Assembly (NCBI GenBank): GCA_025936955.1
Contig: JAICSL010000014.1
Location: 1 to 15,481, forward strand
Source: Nitrososphaeraceae archaeon
GTDB lineage: Archaea; Thermoproteota; Nitrososphaeria; Nitrososphaerales; Nitrososphaeraceae
Length of the DNA: 15,481 nt
Reading direction: 5' to 3'
Both the position numbers and the translations under genes were made by a program. Position 1 is the first letter of the stretch. Each line of letters opens with the position of its first letter. Shown in pieces: positions 1 to 7,533 of this stretch. Below the pieces are notes generated by a model. That model was given only the letters and a program-made list of their open reading frames with translations. It had not been told where the DNA came from and did no database searches.

Positions 1-79
1 ATAAAATACAATAAAGAAAGTACCTGCAAACGTTATAAATGAAAGACGAAAAATACAAACGATTCCATCATGAGCAGAG

Positions 80-87
80 TTAAAATA
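80..87 (+). promoter_or_regulatory. TATA-like box of the 111-275 small gene
   Basis: The box TTAAAATA ends 23 nt before the ATG at 111. This is the same spacing seen before several other genes of the window, so the transcript is probably leaderless. The call is by pattern only. Confidence 0.4.
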
Positions 88-110
88 CTGGAAAGTAATT
101 GATCTACTAA

Positions 111-275
111 ATGATAGAAGTCTGCGCTATTTGTTACAATTTTCTTCAGTCAGCATATGATAAGAAGAAACTCAAGACTGTACGGCAGATTGCAAACAAT
201 GAAGAAGGCAGGAACAAAGATTGTAAGAGCATCTATCACAAGAAATTGGTCGATAGTTTTAAATCCTCTTTTTAG
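111..275 (+). CDS. small Cys-containing hypothetical protein (54 aa)
   Basis: I do not recognise this protein. The frame opens with ATG at 111 and ends with TAG at 273-275. The product is basic and has a CAIC pair (C5, C8) near its start and a Cys/His pair (C38, H43) in the second half, which would suit one small zinc site. No membrane segment is visible. A TATA-like box at 80-87 sits at leaderless distance, which is the main reason for believing the gene. It converges with the Cys-rich gene on the other strand, and the two stop codons overlap (273-275 and 272-274), so any transcript of one runs into the other. The family and function are unknown. The frame is short enough that chance cannot be excluded. 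Confidence 0.45.
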   Translation: MIEVCAICYNFLQSAYDKKKLKTVRQIANNEEGRNKDCKSIYHKKLVDSFKSSF

Positions 276-451
276 GCTTTTGGATAAAGACAGTTTTCAC
301 ACGAAATATACGTATCTCCGTCCAAATGATTAAAATGGATACCGCAAAATAAGCATGTATGATGAATCTCCTCAAACTTATCTCTGGAAAGAAAGCTAAA
401 ACTTTCTAGATGCACACTCTTGCATTTAATACACCTACAGCCACATTCCAC
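272..451 (-). CDS. small Cys/His-rich zinc-ribbon-like protein (59 aa)
   Basis: This short frame starts at GTG (451) and ends with TAA at 272-274. It encodes 59 residues with three CxxC pairs (C7/C10, C33/C36, C51/C54), further cysteines at 3 and 5, and histidines at 29, 30, 39 and 42. That density is far above chance for AT-rich DNA and fits a small protein binding two zinc ions. The motif CLFCGIHF followed by an acidic loop and SCENC resembles zinc-ribbon knuckles. The start is set by a TATA-like box ending exactly 22 nt upstream (474-482). Such one- or two-knuckle proteins are common in thaumarchaea and are usually assumed to be nucleic-acid or protein binders. The exact role is unknown. 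Its stop overlaps that of the convergent gene at 111-275. Confidence 0.65.
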   Translation of the reverse strand: MECGCRCIKCKSVHLESFSFLSRDKFEEIHHTCLFCGIHFNHLDGDTYISCENCLYPKA

Positions 452-473
452 AAGAACACTTAGAATAATCTGG

Positions 474-482
474 TATATAATT
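474..482 (-). promoter_or_regulatory. TATA-like box of the zinc-ribbon-like gene
   Basis: Read on the minus strand the box is AATTATATA. It ends 22 nt before the GTG at 451, which supports that start and a leaderless transcript. Confidence 0.45.
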
Positions 483-704
483 TGACTAAAGTAAAACTTA
501 GATCTTCATGATGATATTTTACAACAATATAGTATTGATAGCTAAGAAATACTAAAAAATTAACAAATTTAAAGAGCAAATATACTTACCTAGATAAAAA
601 AAATAGATTTATTATTAAAATAATCAGAGTAAGGGTCCCATAAACTACATTATAAATTATTATTTCTTCTGACATCCTCAGAAATAAGATATTGTTAATG
701 TATT

Positions 705-1013
705 ATGAGCACCCAATTATATGCCTTTAGAGGTAAATTGATTTTGTATTCACAGAACTGGAATTGGCTGATAGAACGACATAGACCATTTAAAGATGAA
801 TTTAACGGATATAGGACATGTAAAAGTTATTTATTACACTTTAAGCGAACATATATCCGAAATAGGTTAGAAGATCTCATCCACTCAGGTCTTGTCACAG
901 AAAATGGGATTAGAGAAGCAGAAAAAAACTCTGCTATTATACCTATTTACAGATTTACTACCAATGGAATAGTTCTTGCGTGGCTTGTTCAAGCTCAGTA
1001 CACTAATGAATGA
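705..1013 (+). CDS. winged-helix-like DNA-binding protein (102 aa)
   Basis: The gene has an ATG start and a TGA stop. The C-terminal two thirds look like a small winged-helix domain: a helix-rich part around residues 45-65 (IRNRLEDLIHSGLV, as in a recognition helix) is followed by a beta wing ending in YRFTTNGIVLAWLV (about 82-95), the usual 'Y.LT..G' wing of archaeal regulators. The N-terminal 35 residues are aromatic and basic, with no signal peptide. It is probably a cytoplasmic transcription regulator, but the target and family are not identifiable by eye. It stands alone, 254 bp after the zinc-ribbon-like gene, which is transcribed away from it. A possible TATA-like stretch (TTATAAATTA, about 653-662) would leave a short leader. 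No Shine-Dalgarno sequence is seen. Confidence 0.6.
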   Translation: MSTQLYAFRGKLILYSQNWNWLIERHRPFKDEFNGYRTCKSYLLHFKRTYIRNRLEDLIHSGLVTENGIREAEKNSAIIPIYRFTTNGIVLAWLVQAQYTNE

Positions 1014-1144
1014 GAGCGTTCAGAGGCCATTGACGATATTTTTGAAATCCTTTTGAATTGTCTGAATATTATAGATTCTTATTCTTTCCATTTCTTTTCC
1101 AATTTTTAAAAAATGTATAGCAAGCAGGATCTCCAGTTATTTTA

Positions 1145-1672
1145 ATGATGATAACCATTCAGATCCCTTTAGCAGATTTGCAAAAGTTGCCTTTTCCTAT
1201 CAATCGTCCATTCGATCTCTAAGTTATTTTTCTCTTCAGCCAGTCCTGCATTTGAATTAGCTCACAAATTATTTATTGAAACTATTAGCGAATTAGATGA
1301 AGAAACAAGAAAAATGATACTTGTACAACTCAAACTCAAACTACAGATCGAACATGAATTTGATAAGCCGGAAGTAACAAGAGAAGGGACAAAAATGAGA
1401 TGTGAGAATATACAAGAGTATAATAAAGTTGTAATACAAGTAAGTTGCTCAGCATCTAATGCAAATATCCATTACAAATAAATACTGAGAATTTTATCAC
1501 TTTTCCTTATGATAATTTGACTAATACGTCTATCAGTTTTTATCTATCTAATAGAGTGACTCAAAATCTTCTTTGTAGTAAATGTAGAAGATCGCATACA
1601 ATTAGGATAGGAAAATACTCTGCAATGACAGATTTTCCTCTATCTAAAATAATAGAGAATATGAGTACATAA
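1145..1672 (+). pseudogene. broken gene with two compensating frameshifts (about 175 codons)
   Basis: Three consecutive frame segments read as one protein. The first opens at ATG 1145 (MMITIQIPLADLQKLPFP...) and stops at about 1220. The second, shifted, runs from about 1222 to 1481 and is strongly protein-like (AFELAHKLFIETISELDEET..., helical and acidic). The third returns to the original frame from about 1460 to the TAA at 1670-1672 and contains a CSKC pair. Because the last frame equals the first, the whole span is 176 codons including the stop. Either two indels have broken the gene or the assembly contains two indel errors. I do not recognise the family. Composition rich in E, D, K and Q with few stops separates these segments from the surrounding AT-rich noise. 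Confidence 0.5.
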
Positions 1673-1849
1673 ATCAAAATAACAAATAATAAACTATTTT
1701 TCATTTCTACTGGCTCTTTAGAACTTCTATTTGCTGATTGCTTTTGTTATTGCATAGTAGATCAGATTTTATAATTATCATCTTACACTTCTACAAGTTC
1801 AGATTTACGTATTTATCAATGAATAATCATATAACACATTCGGATTGTA

Positions 1850-2605
1850 TTAGATGTGCCATTCTAATTCATGTTCCTTCTTTTCTTTTTCAGTAATAAA
1901 CTCTGAGTTGCAATATCCACATTTGATGTATGGAATAAGTCTAATGGAAACTGCCTTGTTATTATTATTATTTCCTTCTTCTTCATTTGTGTTATTTGTT
2001 TTATTTTTTGCTGTTGGGGTATACTTTTGTAAAGATGCAGTAAGAATCTCATGTTTGTATTGTTCAATTAAATGACTTAGAGTGTATTCCCATCCATGCT
2101 TTAAATCTTCAAAATAGTCAGTTTCAGCTACTACTGTAATATAATCTTCTTTAGGATTTGTGGATGCAAGAAAAATGTTGCTGCTGTCATCACTAGATAC
2201 GGATATTGTCGAAGCCCCAGTTAATCGTATGGCAAATTCGTTTTGATATTTGTTAGTCCATAATTGTATTTTTCTATGTATTATGTTTTGCTTGCTTGCT
2301 ATTGAATTCAATTCTTCTTTGGTCTTAATTTTATTATCAACTATCTTACAATTGTTTTGAAAGGTGTTCAGTTGCTGTCTTCTATTAAGAAATACGTACC
2401 CCTTGTCTGTCGTAATAAAGACGCTATGTGCTTCAATGTAATGTAATAACTCTCTATCCATCATCTCTGCCATAATTCTTCTTATCTGATCGTGTGATAG
2501 ATGCGTTTCTTTTATTATCTTATATTTTGTGCATCCATTCCTACATAACTTCAATATATTAGCCATTATCATATCGTATGTGTCTTGATCATCACCTATC
2601 GACAT
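1850..2605 (-). CDS. winged-helix regulator with C-terminal C2H2 zinc finger (251 aa)
   Basis: Residues 10-75 form a winged helix of the HTH_45 type common in thaumarchaea. A helix around 38-52 (SHDQIRRIMAEMM) looks like the recognition helix, and the wing is FITTDKGYVFLNRR (63-76). A middle region of about 100 residues has mixed secondary structure and no known signature. A low-complexity Asn/Glu/Thr linker (199-217) leads to a single C2H2 zinc finger at the C-terminus (C229, C232, H245, H250). The combination suggests a DNA-binding transcription regulator. The target is unknown, and no operator is obvious. ATG at 2605 is preferred, and an ATG at 2572 is possible but would cut into the first helix. 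A TATA-like TTATTATTA lies about 25 nt upstream. It borders the long decayed stretch to its right and is not in an operon. Confidence 0.75.
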   Translation of the reverse strand: MSIGDDQDTYDMIMANILKLCRNGCTKYKIIKETHLSHDQIRRIMAEMMDRELLHYIEAHSVFITTDKGYVFLNRRQQLNTFQNNCKIVDNKIKTKEELNSIASKQNIIHRKIQLWTNKYQNEFAIRLTGASTISVSSDDSSNIFLASTNPKEDYITVVAETDYFEDLKHGWEYTLSHLIEQYKHEILTASLQKYTPTAKNKTNNTNEEEGNNNNNKAVSIRLIPYIKCGYCNSEFITEKEKKEHELEWHI

Positions 2606-2758
2606 ATAATAGGTAAAATGTAAATTAGCATAATAATAAAACTATGATTATTCTCTTCTAGACTAATCTCACATACCTAAAGGAGATGAAGAACTCATCT
2701 GAACGTAAACCTTCTAAGGGCTCGAATATATTATTGATTATATAGCATGGAATGATCT

Positions 2759-2911
2759 ATGTCATTTAAAATAAAGGAAGATTCTTATCGTTATTGGGAA
2801 CGTCTACATTGATATATATACCTGATTATCAACAAAATATAGATTGGCTGAAAATAAATCGAAGGAGTTTATTTTGATAGTCGTTTAGCAATTTTATTAG
2901 ATAAGATATGA
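2759..2911 (+). pseudogene. possible broken small gene (about 50 codons, two frameshifts)
   Basis: From ATG 2759 a frame reads MSFKIKEDSYRYWERLH and stops at 2810-2812. The +2 frame then gives a protein-like stretch (STLIYIPDYQQNIDWLKINR...) up to 2877. The first frame resumes with DSRLAILLDKI and ends at TGA 2909-2911. As at 1145-1672, two shifts cancel. The family is unknown. The fragments are short, so chance remains possible. Confidence 0.3.
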
Positions 2912-2979
2912 ATTAATATATCAATTGTTGCTAAATTCATGTTAGAAAAATGAAGAGGCTGACATAAAGTTAAAAATAT

Positions 2980-3375
2980 GTATTAACTCATATTCAGATT
3001 GTCTTTCAATATTTTATAAGATCAAAATTGTTACCATCAATAAACTAATTACTAGTTTTCTCCATCTTATAAATTTCATTGTTATTGTTTGATGCACTTC
3101 CCATCAATATATGCATGAGTAATAACTCTATTTCCACTAAAAGATATGATTGACAATGTTTAGTGGCGGCAATATCAGAGTGAATAATGATAACACTAGT
3201 TGGCATATTCATAAATTTCTGGGAACTTGATGCATGGTATAGTCACTGTTGCAGTTCATTTTCCGTTGACGTTTTAGCATCAAATTACTTGTATGAAAGT
3301 TCTTTATGATATTTGACTTGTCATATTTATCTTGACTTATGTTGTGACATACTTTACTTTCCTTTCACATATATT
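2980..3375. other. AT-rich stretch without a convincing gene
   Basis: No intact gene is supported here. A minus-strand frame at 3045-3212 (55 aa, starting MNMPTSV and ending in an Asn-rich tail) has only a weak box (CTATAC) about 23 nt upstream. A plus-strand frame at 3187-3309 (40 aa) overlaps it antisense. Short protein-like stretches occur in other frames too, so this may be further decayed coding DNA. I cannot say which strand carried it. Confidence 0.3.
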
Positions 3376-4010
3376 CTAACGATGTTTTTGCTCAGGTTTT
3401 TGTTTCTTCTTCTTTTCTGCCCTGATTAAATTTGACAAGTTTATTCCTACTTTTCTAACAGATAGCATAGACTCATCGAACCAATGAAATTTGTCTCAGT
3501 TTTCTATAACAGATAAAGATACTTTCACTATTGTTTTGATAATCAGTAAATGATGTTTCTCTTGTATCAATCGAAAAAATCTGTTCTTACCAATTAACCA
3601 ATTAAATACCTACAGTTTTAAATTCATATCTTTTTCTTATTACTGTTCTTTAAATCTTATAAATTAAACCACTCAGATATTTTAGTATTTTCTTTCTCAT
3701 AGACAGATCAAATGTCTGTTCAATACTTAGCGTATGTTGTCCTCTCCTTATGTTACTGAATCATTATCTGCTCATTTGTCACCTACACATCCTAAGACCA
3801 TTATTCTTATCAAATCTTTCGTTAATCTTTGAATGTCTTGTTTTGCTAATTGCCCTATAGATTCCATTCCTATTTCCTATTTTAATGCTTGTTGTTGAGT
3901 TTGATACCAATACATTGTATTTTAGTAACTCCAAATGGCTAAGAAATTCTTGCGATTTATCTGGATCTAATATAGTCCTCCAGGTTTCTGAAAATCGGAG
4001 GCAACCTTTG
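3376..4010 (-). pseudogene. heavily decayed gene, about 200 codons
   Basis: Reading the minus strand from about 4010 down to the TAG at 3376-3378, protein-like segments follow each other in changing frames. They are DPDKSQEFLSHLELLKYNVL (around 3975), a long piece containing MESIGQLAKQDIQRLTKDL (around 3850), RRGQHTLSIEQTFDLSMRKK (around 3730), RTVIRKRYEFKTVGI (around 3630) and a basic C-terminus ending SNLIRAEKKKKQKPEQKHR. In-frame stops interrupt them at 3877-3879 (TAG), 3772-3774 (TGA), 3650-3652 (TAA) and 3496-3498 (TGA), and there are about three frame changes. The order and single strand suggest one ancestral protein. The family is not recognised. A transposase or other mobile-element protein is possible but not shown, since no catalytic motif or terminal repeat was found. 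The 5' boundary is uncertain. Confidence 0.5.
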
Positions 4011-4021
4011 CAACCTCTAAT

Positions 4022-4460
4022 ATGGAATTCAGAGAAAAGATGAAAAGCATTCTTGAAGATGCGGCAAAGCTACTTACTAAGGATGATGGGAACAGAAAAA
4101 CATTCAATCACAGATAGATATAGTGGACAAAGATGTGCAAGATTTCAAAGAGCATGAAGATATTCTAAAGTGGATAGACGGATACATCGAGTTAATAAAA
4201 TGAAGATTTCGAAGTTGGTAGATGAATATAGATTACTGCGAGATGCTCTTAATACAATAAGATATGTTCAATCAATAAAAAGACTGAACCAAGAACTATA
4301 TGACATACCTTGTGGTTCAACAGTAATATCTGTCAAAATATACTGAAAAGAATAACATCACTCTACCAAATAGAGGATTACTTTAGAAATGGTGATTAAA
4401 AGCCATGATTACATTAACGGCCTAAAAGAAAAACATCTTCCACCATCAACGTTGCAATAA
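4022..4460 (+). pseudogene. decayed gene for a helical charged protein
   Basis: At least four segments in changing frames form a plausible alpha-helical, charged protein. The first is MEFREKMKSILEDAAKLLTK from ATG 4022 (the open frame reaches back to 3992). The second contains IVDKDVQDFKEHEDILKWI and ends at 4203. The third, ATG 4200 to TGA 4346, begins MKISKLVDEYRLLRDALNTI. The fourth is CQNILKRITSLYQIEDYFRN at 4331-4399. A further piece in the frame of the third runs to about 4460. Ends and starts overlap by a few bases, which is typical of single-base indels. The heptad-like pattern suggests coiled coil. No family is recognised, and at least three frameshifts make a functional product unlikely. 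It diverges from the decayed minus-strand gene at 3376-4010. Confidence 0.5.
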
Positions 4461-4588
4461 TCACCCAACTTGCACCACTCAGAAAAAGTACCCCTAGATT
4501 CAACAGAACCCAAATCACGTTGAGGATTTCAAAGAGGAATAAATCGGATTATAAAAATAGAACATATATTATTTAAATAATGCAACCG

Positions 4589-4596
4589 TTTAATAA
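4589..4596 (+). promoter_or_regulatory. TATA-like box of the PsbP-like gene
   Basis: TTTAATAA ends 26 nt before ATG 4623, so transcription would begin within a few bases of the start codon. Confidence 0.35.
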
Positions 4597-4622
4597 GCAA
4601 ATAAAGCAATATTCTTATAATT

Positions 4623-5747
4623 ATGACTATTAATATATCAAAAACTGTTTTATCTAGTTCGACAGTTTCTTTATTGTTAATTGCCAGTACTTTAGCATAC
4701 AGTCCTAATCTACCATTACAGAAAGCTATCTCACAAGCAGATACTACCACTACTACAACAACTAATTTCTTAACATATACAAATTCTACTTATGGAATAA
4801 GGATACAATATCCATCCGATTGGGAAAAAATACACACATCACAGAGTATTATTTCGTTCCGCTCTCCTTTAAACAGCCGATTTGCCATAATGATACCTTT
4901 AAGTCTTCCAAAAGATATGACGTTGTCTTCATTCTCCAATGCTTCTATAAAAGGAATAAGCAAAACCTTTGAGTCTTTTAATCTAACTACCTCATCTTTA
5001 ACCACTATCGCAGATAACAATCCTGCAGAACAAATAATGTTCACTGCAAAAGTTAGAGGTTCTGATCTTAGATTTTTGGGTGATTTTATGGTAAAAGATG
5101 GTAAAGGGTATTCAATTGCATTTGGCTCCCCAATACAACAATATTCTAAAGACTTGCCAATCGCAGAAAAAATGATAAATTCACTTCAGATAATAAATAT
5201 AAATGCTCCATTAACATCGTCACTATCGCCATCCTCTCACGTTACTGCTGATCTTATACCACTTACTGATCTTAGAGCCGCAAGAGAACAATATTTTTCA
5301 GCTTGGAATCGTACAGAATTTCATTCTCAATTTGATGCCTATGTTAATTCTACTGAAGGATACGGCGTGTATGATGTACATAAATCGAACATCTTCAAAC
5401 CTGGTGAAGACATAATACTATATGTTGAGCCTGTGGGCTTTACATATATGCCCTTGAGAGGGGAGAACAATACTAAATTGTATTTAGTTAATCTAACGGC
5501 AAGCATAATTCTTTCTGATAAGCAAGGAAATGTATTATTTGGAAAGGAAGATATTCCCGTATTAAATGTTATTTCCCATAATAAAAATACAGAAGTCTCT
5601 GCAAAGTTAAGACTAACACAAACATCCCCATTTCCACCAGCAAATTATATTATTTCGTATGTTATTACCGATGTTCACTCAGGAAAGAGTTTCAAAATAG
5701 TAAAGAATATCACAATATCTGGTAATAATTTAGGTAAGACAGTATAA
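4623..5747 (+). CDS. exported PsbP-like protein with C-terminal beta-rich domain (374 aa)
   Basis: An N-terminal hydrophobic segment (about 8-26) followed by a Ser/Thr-rich stretch with seven consecutive Thr (41-47) indicates secretion or membrane anchoring. Residues 48-190 match the PsbP-like fold common in thaumarchaeal surface proteins. It opens with FLTYTNSTYGIRIQYPSDWE, the 'YGI.I.YP..W' signature, and ends with the helix IAEKMINSLQII. Residues 217-365 form a second domain whose beta-strand pattern (DIILYVEPVGF, LVNLTASIILSDKQGNVLF, YIISYVITDVHSGK) looks like an immunoglobulin-like sandwich. Several N-glycosylation sequons fit an extracellular location. The function is unknown. PsbP itself belongs to photosystem II, but archaeal relatives have no such role. 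The gene converges with the cupredoxin gene and is monocistronic. A T6 run at 5826-5831 may end transcription. Confidence 0.7.
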   Translation: MTINISKTVLSSSTVSLLLIASTLAYSPNLPLQKAISQADTTTTTTTNFLTYTNSTYGIRIQYPSDWEKIHTSQSIISFRSPLNSRFAIMIPLSLPKDMTLSSFSNASIKGISKTFESFNLTTSSLTTIADNNPAEQIMFTAKVRGSDLRFLGDFMVKDGKGYSIAFGSPIQQYSKDLPIAEKMINSLQIININAPLTSSLSPSSHVTADLIPLTDLRAAREQYFSAWNRTEFHSQFDAYVNSTEGYGVYDVHKSNIFKPGEDIILYVEPVGFTYMPLRGENNTKLYLVNLTASIILSDKQGNVLFGKEDIPVLNVISHNKNTEVSAKLRLTQTSPFPPANYIISYVITDVHSGKSFKIVKNITISGNNLGKTV

Positions 5748-6213
5748 ATAAGTGCTAGCTAATCATCGCTAATACTTCCTCCATTATCAAAAAATGGAAT
5801 ACAATATAATAAAAAGGAACATCTATTTTTTCACATACATGTACATCGACATATTGTTAATGGTCAATATTTTTTAATGCTGTTATAGGTATTACCTAGT
5901 AAATGCGTCTATTGATTACATACACATGATGTCCAAGTGTAATACATTGAAGCATCGATAAAGACTTTACATTAGGTTAGTTCTTTGATATACGGAATAA
6001 GAAGTTAGCAATAATCAAATACTTGATTATGTGTCTAATTATAAAAATACTTCTAACTATGACTTTCCTAAGGATTATATATTTTCTTATCAAATCTCTA
6101 CGAAAATAAGAATAATATCTTTCATGTATCAGAGATCATACAATCAATTTAACCCATATCGCTAGTGCTTCCTTATAACTCATTTCAAATAGAAGTTTGA
6201 TAGTATTGACTAT
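5748..6213. other. spacer between convergent genes
   Basis: No intact gene is seen. On the minus strand, 30 nt after the cupredoxin stop, a frame runs from ATG 6183 to TAA 5977 with a single in-frame TGA at 6136-6138. Its product is Ile/Arg-rich and its reality is doubtful. A perfect inverted repeat, ATAATCAA-ATAC-TTGATTAT, lies at 6011-6030. A T6 run at 5826-5831 could terminate the PsbP-like gene. Confidence 0.3.
6011..6030. repeat. perfect inverted repeat (8-bp arms, 4-nt spacer)
   Basis: The arms ATAATCAA and TTGATTAT flank ATAC. The repeat could be an operator or a weak hairpin. No T-run follows, so it is not an obvious terminator. Confidence 0.35.
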
Positions 6214-7056
6214 TCATGAGACTAGAACTTTCCCCATCATAGTAGGGTGTAATTCACAGAAGTATGGATATGCTCCTGCTGTAGTAAAAGTGTATGAGAA
6301 TGTTTTCCCTTTTGTAGTTAACGCCGAAGGACCAGAAAGTCCAGAATCAAACACTTTCCCCATATGTTGGTCAGCAGGTCCTGTTCCTGATGTTACAGTA
6401 TGAAATACGGTATCGTCATTAGTCCATCTAACGGTACTTCCTACTTTGATATTGATAGGGTTTGGTGAAAATGCTTTGTTGCCTTCGTTAAAAGCACCAG
6501 GTACAATGGAAACATTGGTTCCGGATTCATTTGTTAGTAGGGGCTCTGTCTCCAGTATAAACATACCAGACGGCATTGTTAATATGCCGAGAATATCATA
6601 AATATGCTTTGTTGATTCTTTACCAATCTCTAACGAGCCTTTAAAGAATTTGGTTGTTTGATTCGCTTCTTTGTTTTGAGTATTTAAGATAAAGAAATCT
6701 CCAGATGTCTTGAGAAGACGATAATTATTTATGTTCGTTTTTGAAGTATTCTTGTCTTCTATTTTTAAAATGCCGCTTAATTTGATGTTATCAGCACTAA
6801 GCGAGAAAAGTAAGCCATTCTCAAATCTTTGAGTACAATTATTTGTAGGACATATTTTACTGTCAGAACTGAAATTAAAAAATGTATTTTCAGGGATCTT
6901 ATAAACTGAGGAGACATAAGGATTGGGTTCTATCTTTGTTGTTATGGATAGACGGTCAGTGTTTTCTTGTGCTATGACATATGAAACTTCAACTGAAGAC
7001 CAGGAAAAAAATAAGATACTGTTTAGAATAACTAACTTTAATATTTGGATATACAT
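6214..7056 (-). CDS. exported cupredoxin (plastocyanin/amicyanin-like), 280 aa
   Basis: A signal peptide (about 1-29, ending near YVIAQ) is followed by an N-terminal domain (30-180) with a Cys pair (C69, C74) able to form a disulfide and no recognised family. Residues 181-280 are a cupredoxin domain with all four type-1 copper ligands: H219 in the FHTV motif, then C267, H270 and M273 in YFCELHPTM. The final strand GKVLVS ends the protein. It is predicted to bind one copper and carry electrons outside the membrane. Thaumarchaeal ammonia oxidisers use many such blue-copper proteins in place of cytochromes. Whether this one serves ammonia oxidation or another path cannot be told. A TATA-like box lies 22 nt upstream (7079-7086), so the ATG at 7056 is probably leaderless. 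Confidence 0.85.
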   Translation of the reverse strand: MYIQILKLVILNSILFFSWSSVEVSYVIAQENTDRLSITTKIEPNPYVSSVYKIPENTFFNFSSDSKICPTNNCTQRFENGLLFSLSADNIKLSGILKIEDKNTSKTNINNYRLLKTSGDFFILNTQNKEANQTTKFFKGSLEIGKESTKHIYDILGILTMPSGMFILETEPLLTNESGTNVSIVPGAFNEGNKAFSPNPINIKVGSTVRWTNDDTVFHTVTSGTGPADQHMGKVFDSGLSGPSALTTKGKTFSYTFTTAGAYPYFCELHPTMMGKVLVS

Positions 7057-7078
7057 TTGAAGGGGTAATTCTATATGT

Positions 7079-7086
7079 ATTAAATT
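7079..7086 (-). promoter_or_regulatory. TATA-like box of the cupredoxin gene
   Basis: AATTTAAT on the minus strand ends 22 nt before ATG 7056, matching the leaderless spacing of other genes here. Confidence 0.4.
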
Positions 7087-7501
7087 ATTTAACCAAATTT
7101 AAATCATATAACCGATTTCTGCAGTTAATTCTATGATTCAGATATCTATGAATTAAAGTAAAATGAAGTACAATGATCTTAACATGATTAAAGGCAATAC
7201 AAAAGACAAACATAGAGAAATCCCGTACAATGACAGAACTTGCAATCTTACTCCACAATCGCTATGACATTTGAAAGCCGACAATGACTTTAACTTTTTT
7301 AAGTATTGAAATAAGACCCGATAAATTTGAAGAGTATAAGAGTAGTGTTATTATTAAATCTGTCTTACTTTTAATATGTAAAGTCCTTATAGTATAAACA
7401 AGTCAAATATCATAAAAAGGACAGAATCCATTGATATAATCAATTAATGCCGATTAATTAACAATCATTAAACGTACTTTTTATGTTAGCACAAATGATA
7501 A

Positions 7502-7510
7502 TTAAATATA
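7502..7510 (+). promoter_or_regulatory. TATA-like box of the PP-loop gene
   Basis: TTAAATATA ends 23 nt before GTG 7534 but only 8 nt before the longer TTG start at 7519. It therefore favours GTG 7534. Confidence 0.4.
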
Positions 7511-7533
7511 GGTAAATATTGCCTCGGAGTATA

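Larger units (their letters stand above)
7057..7518. other. divergent spacer with possible tiny ORF remnants
   Basis: The spacer carries the promoters of the cupredoxin (-) and the PP-loop gene (+). A plus-strand frame at 7163-7267 (34 aa, rich in N, D, K and T) has no convincing promoter. The minus strand is open from about 7400 to 7087 except for one TAG and a frameshift. The two overlap, and I cannot decide whether either is real. Confidence 0.3.

Noticed and set aside
1..42. Open frame at the left edge ending in TGA
   Set aside because: Only 13 codons are visible with no recognisable sequence, so a gene end cannot be claimed.
2686..2745. 19-codon frame preceded by AAGGAG
   Set aside because: GGAG abuts the ATG directly, so it cannot act as a ribosome binding site, and the peptide is too short to support.
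3187..3309. 40-aa plus-strand frame
   Set aside because: It has no box at the right distance, overlaps another doubtful frame antisense, and has no recognisable sequence.
3376..4010. Insertion sequence or transposase
   Set aside because: The fragments are basic and decayed, but no catalytic motif, terminal inverted repeat or target duplication was seen.
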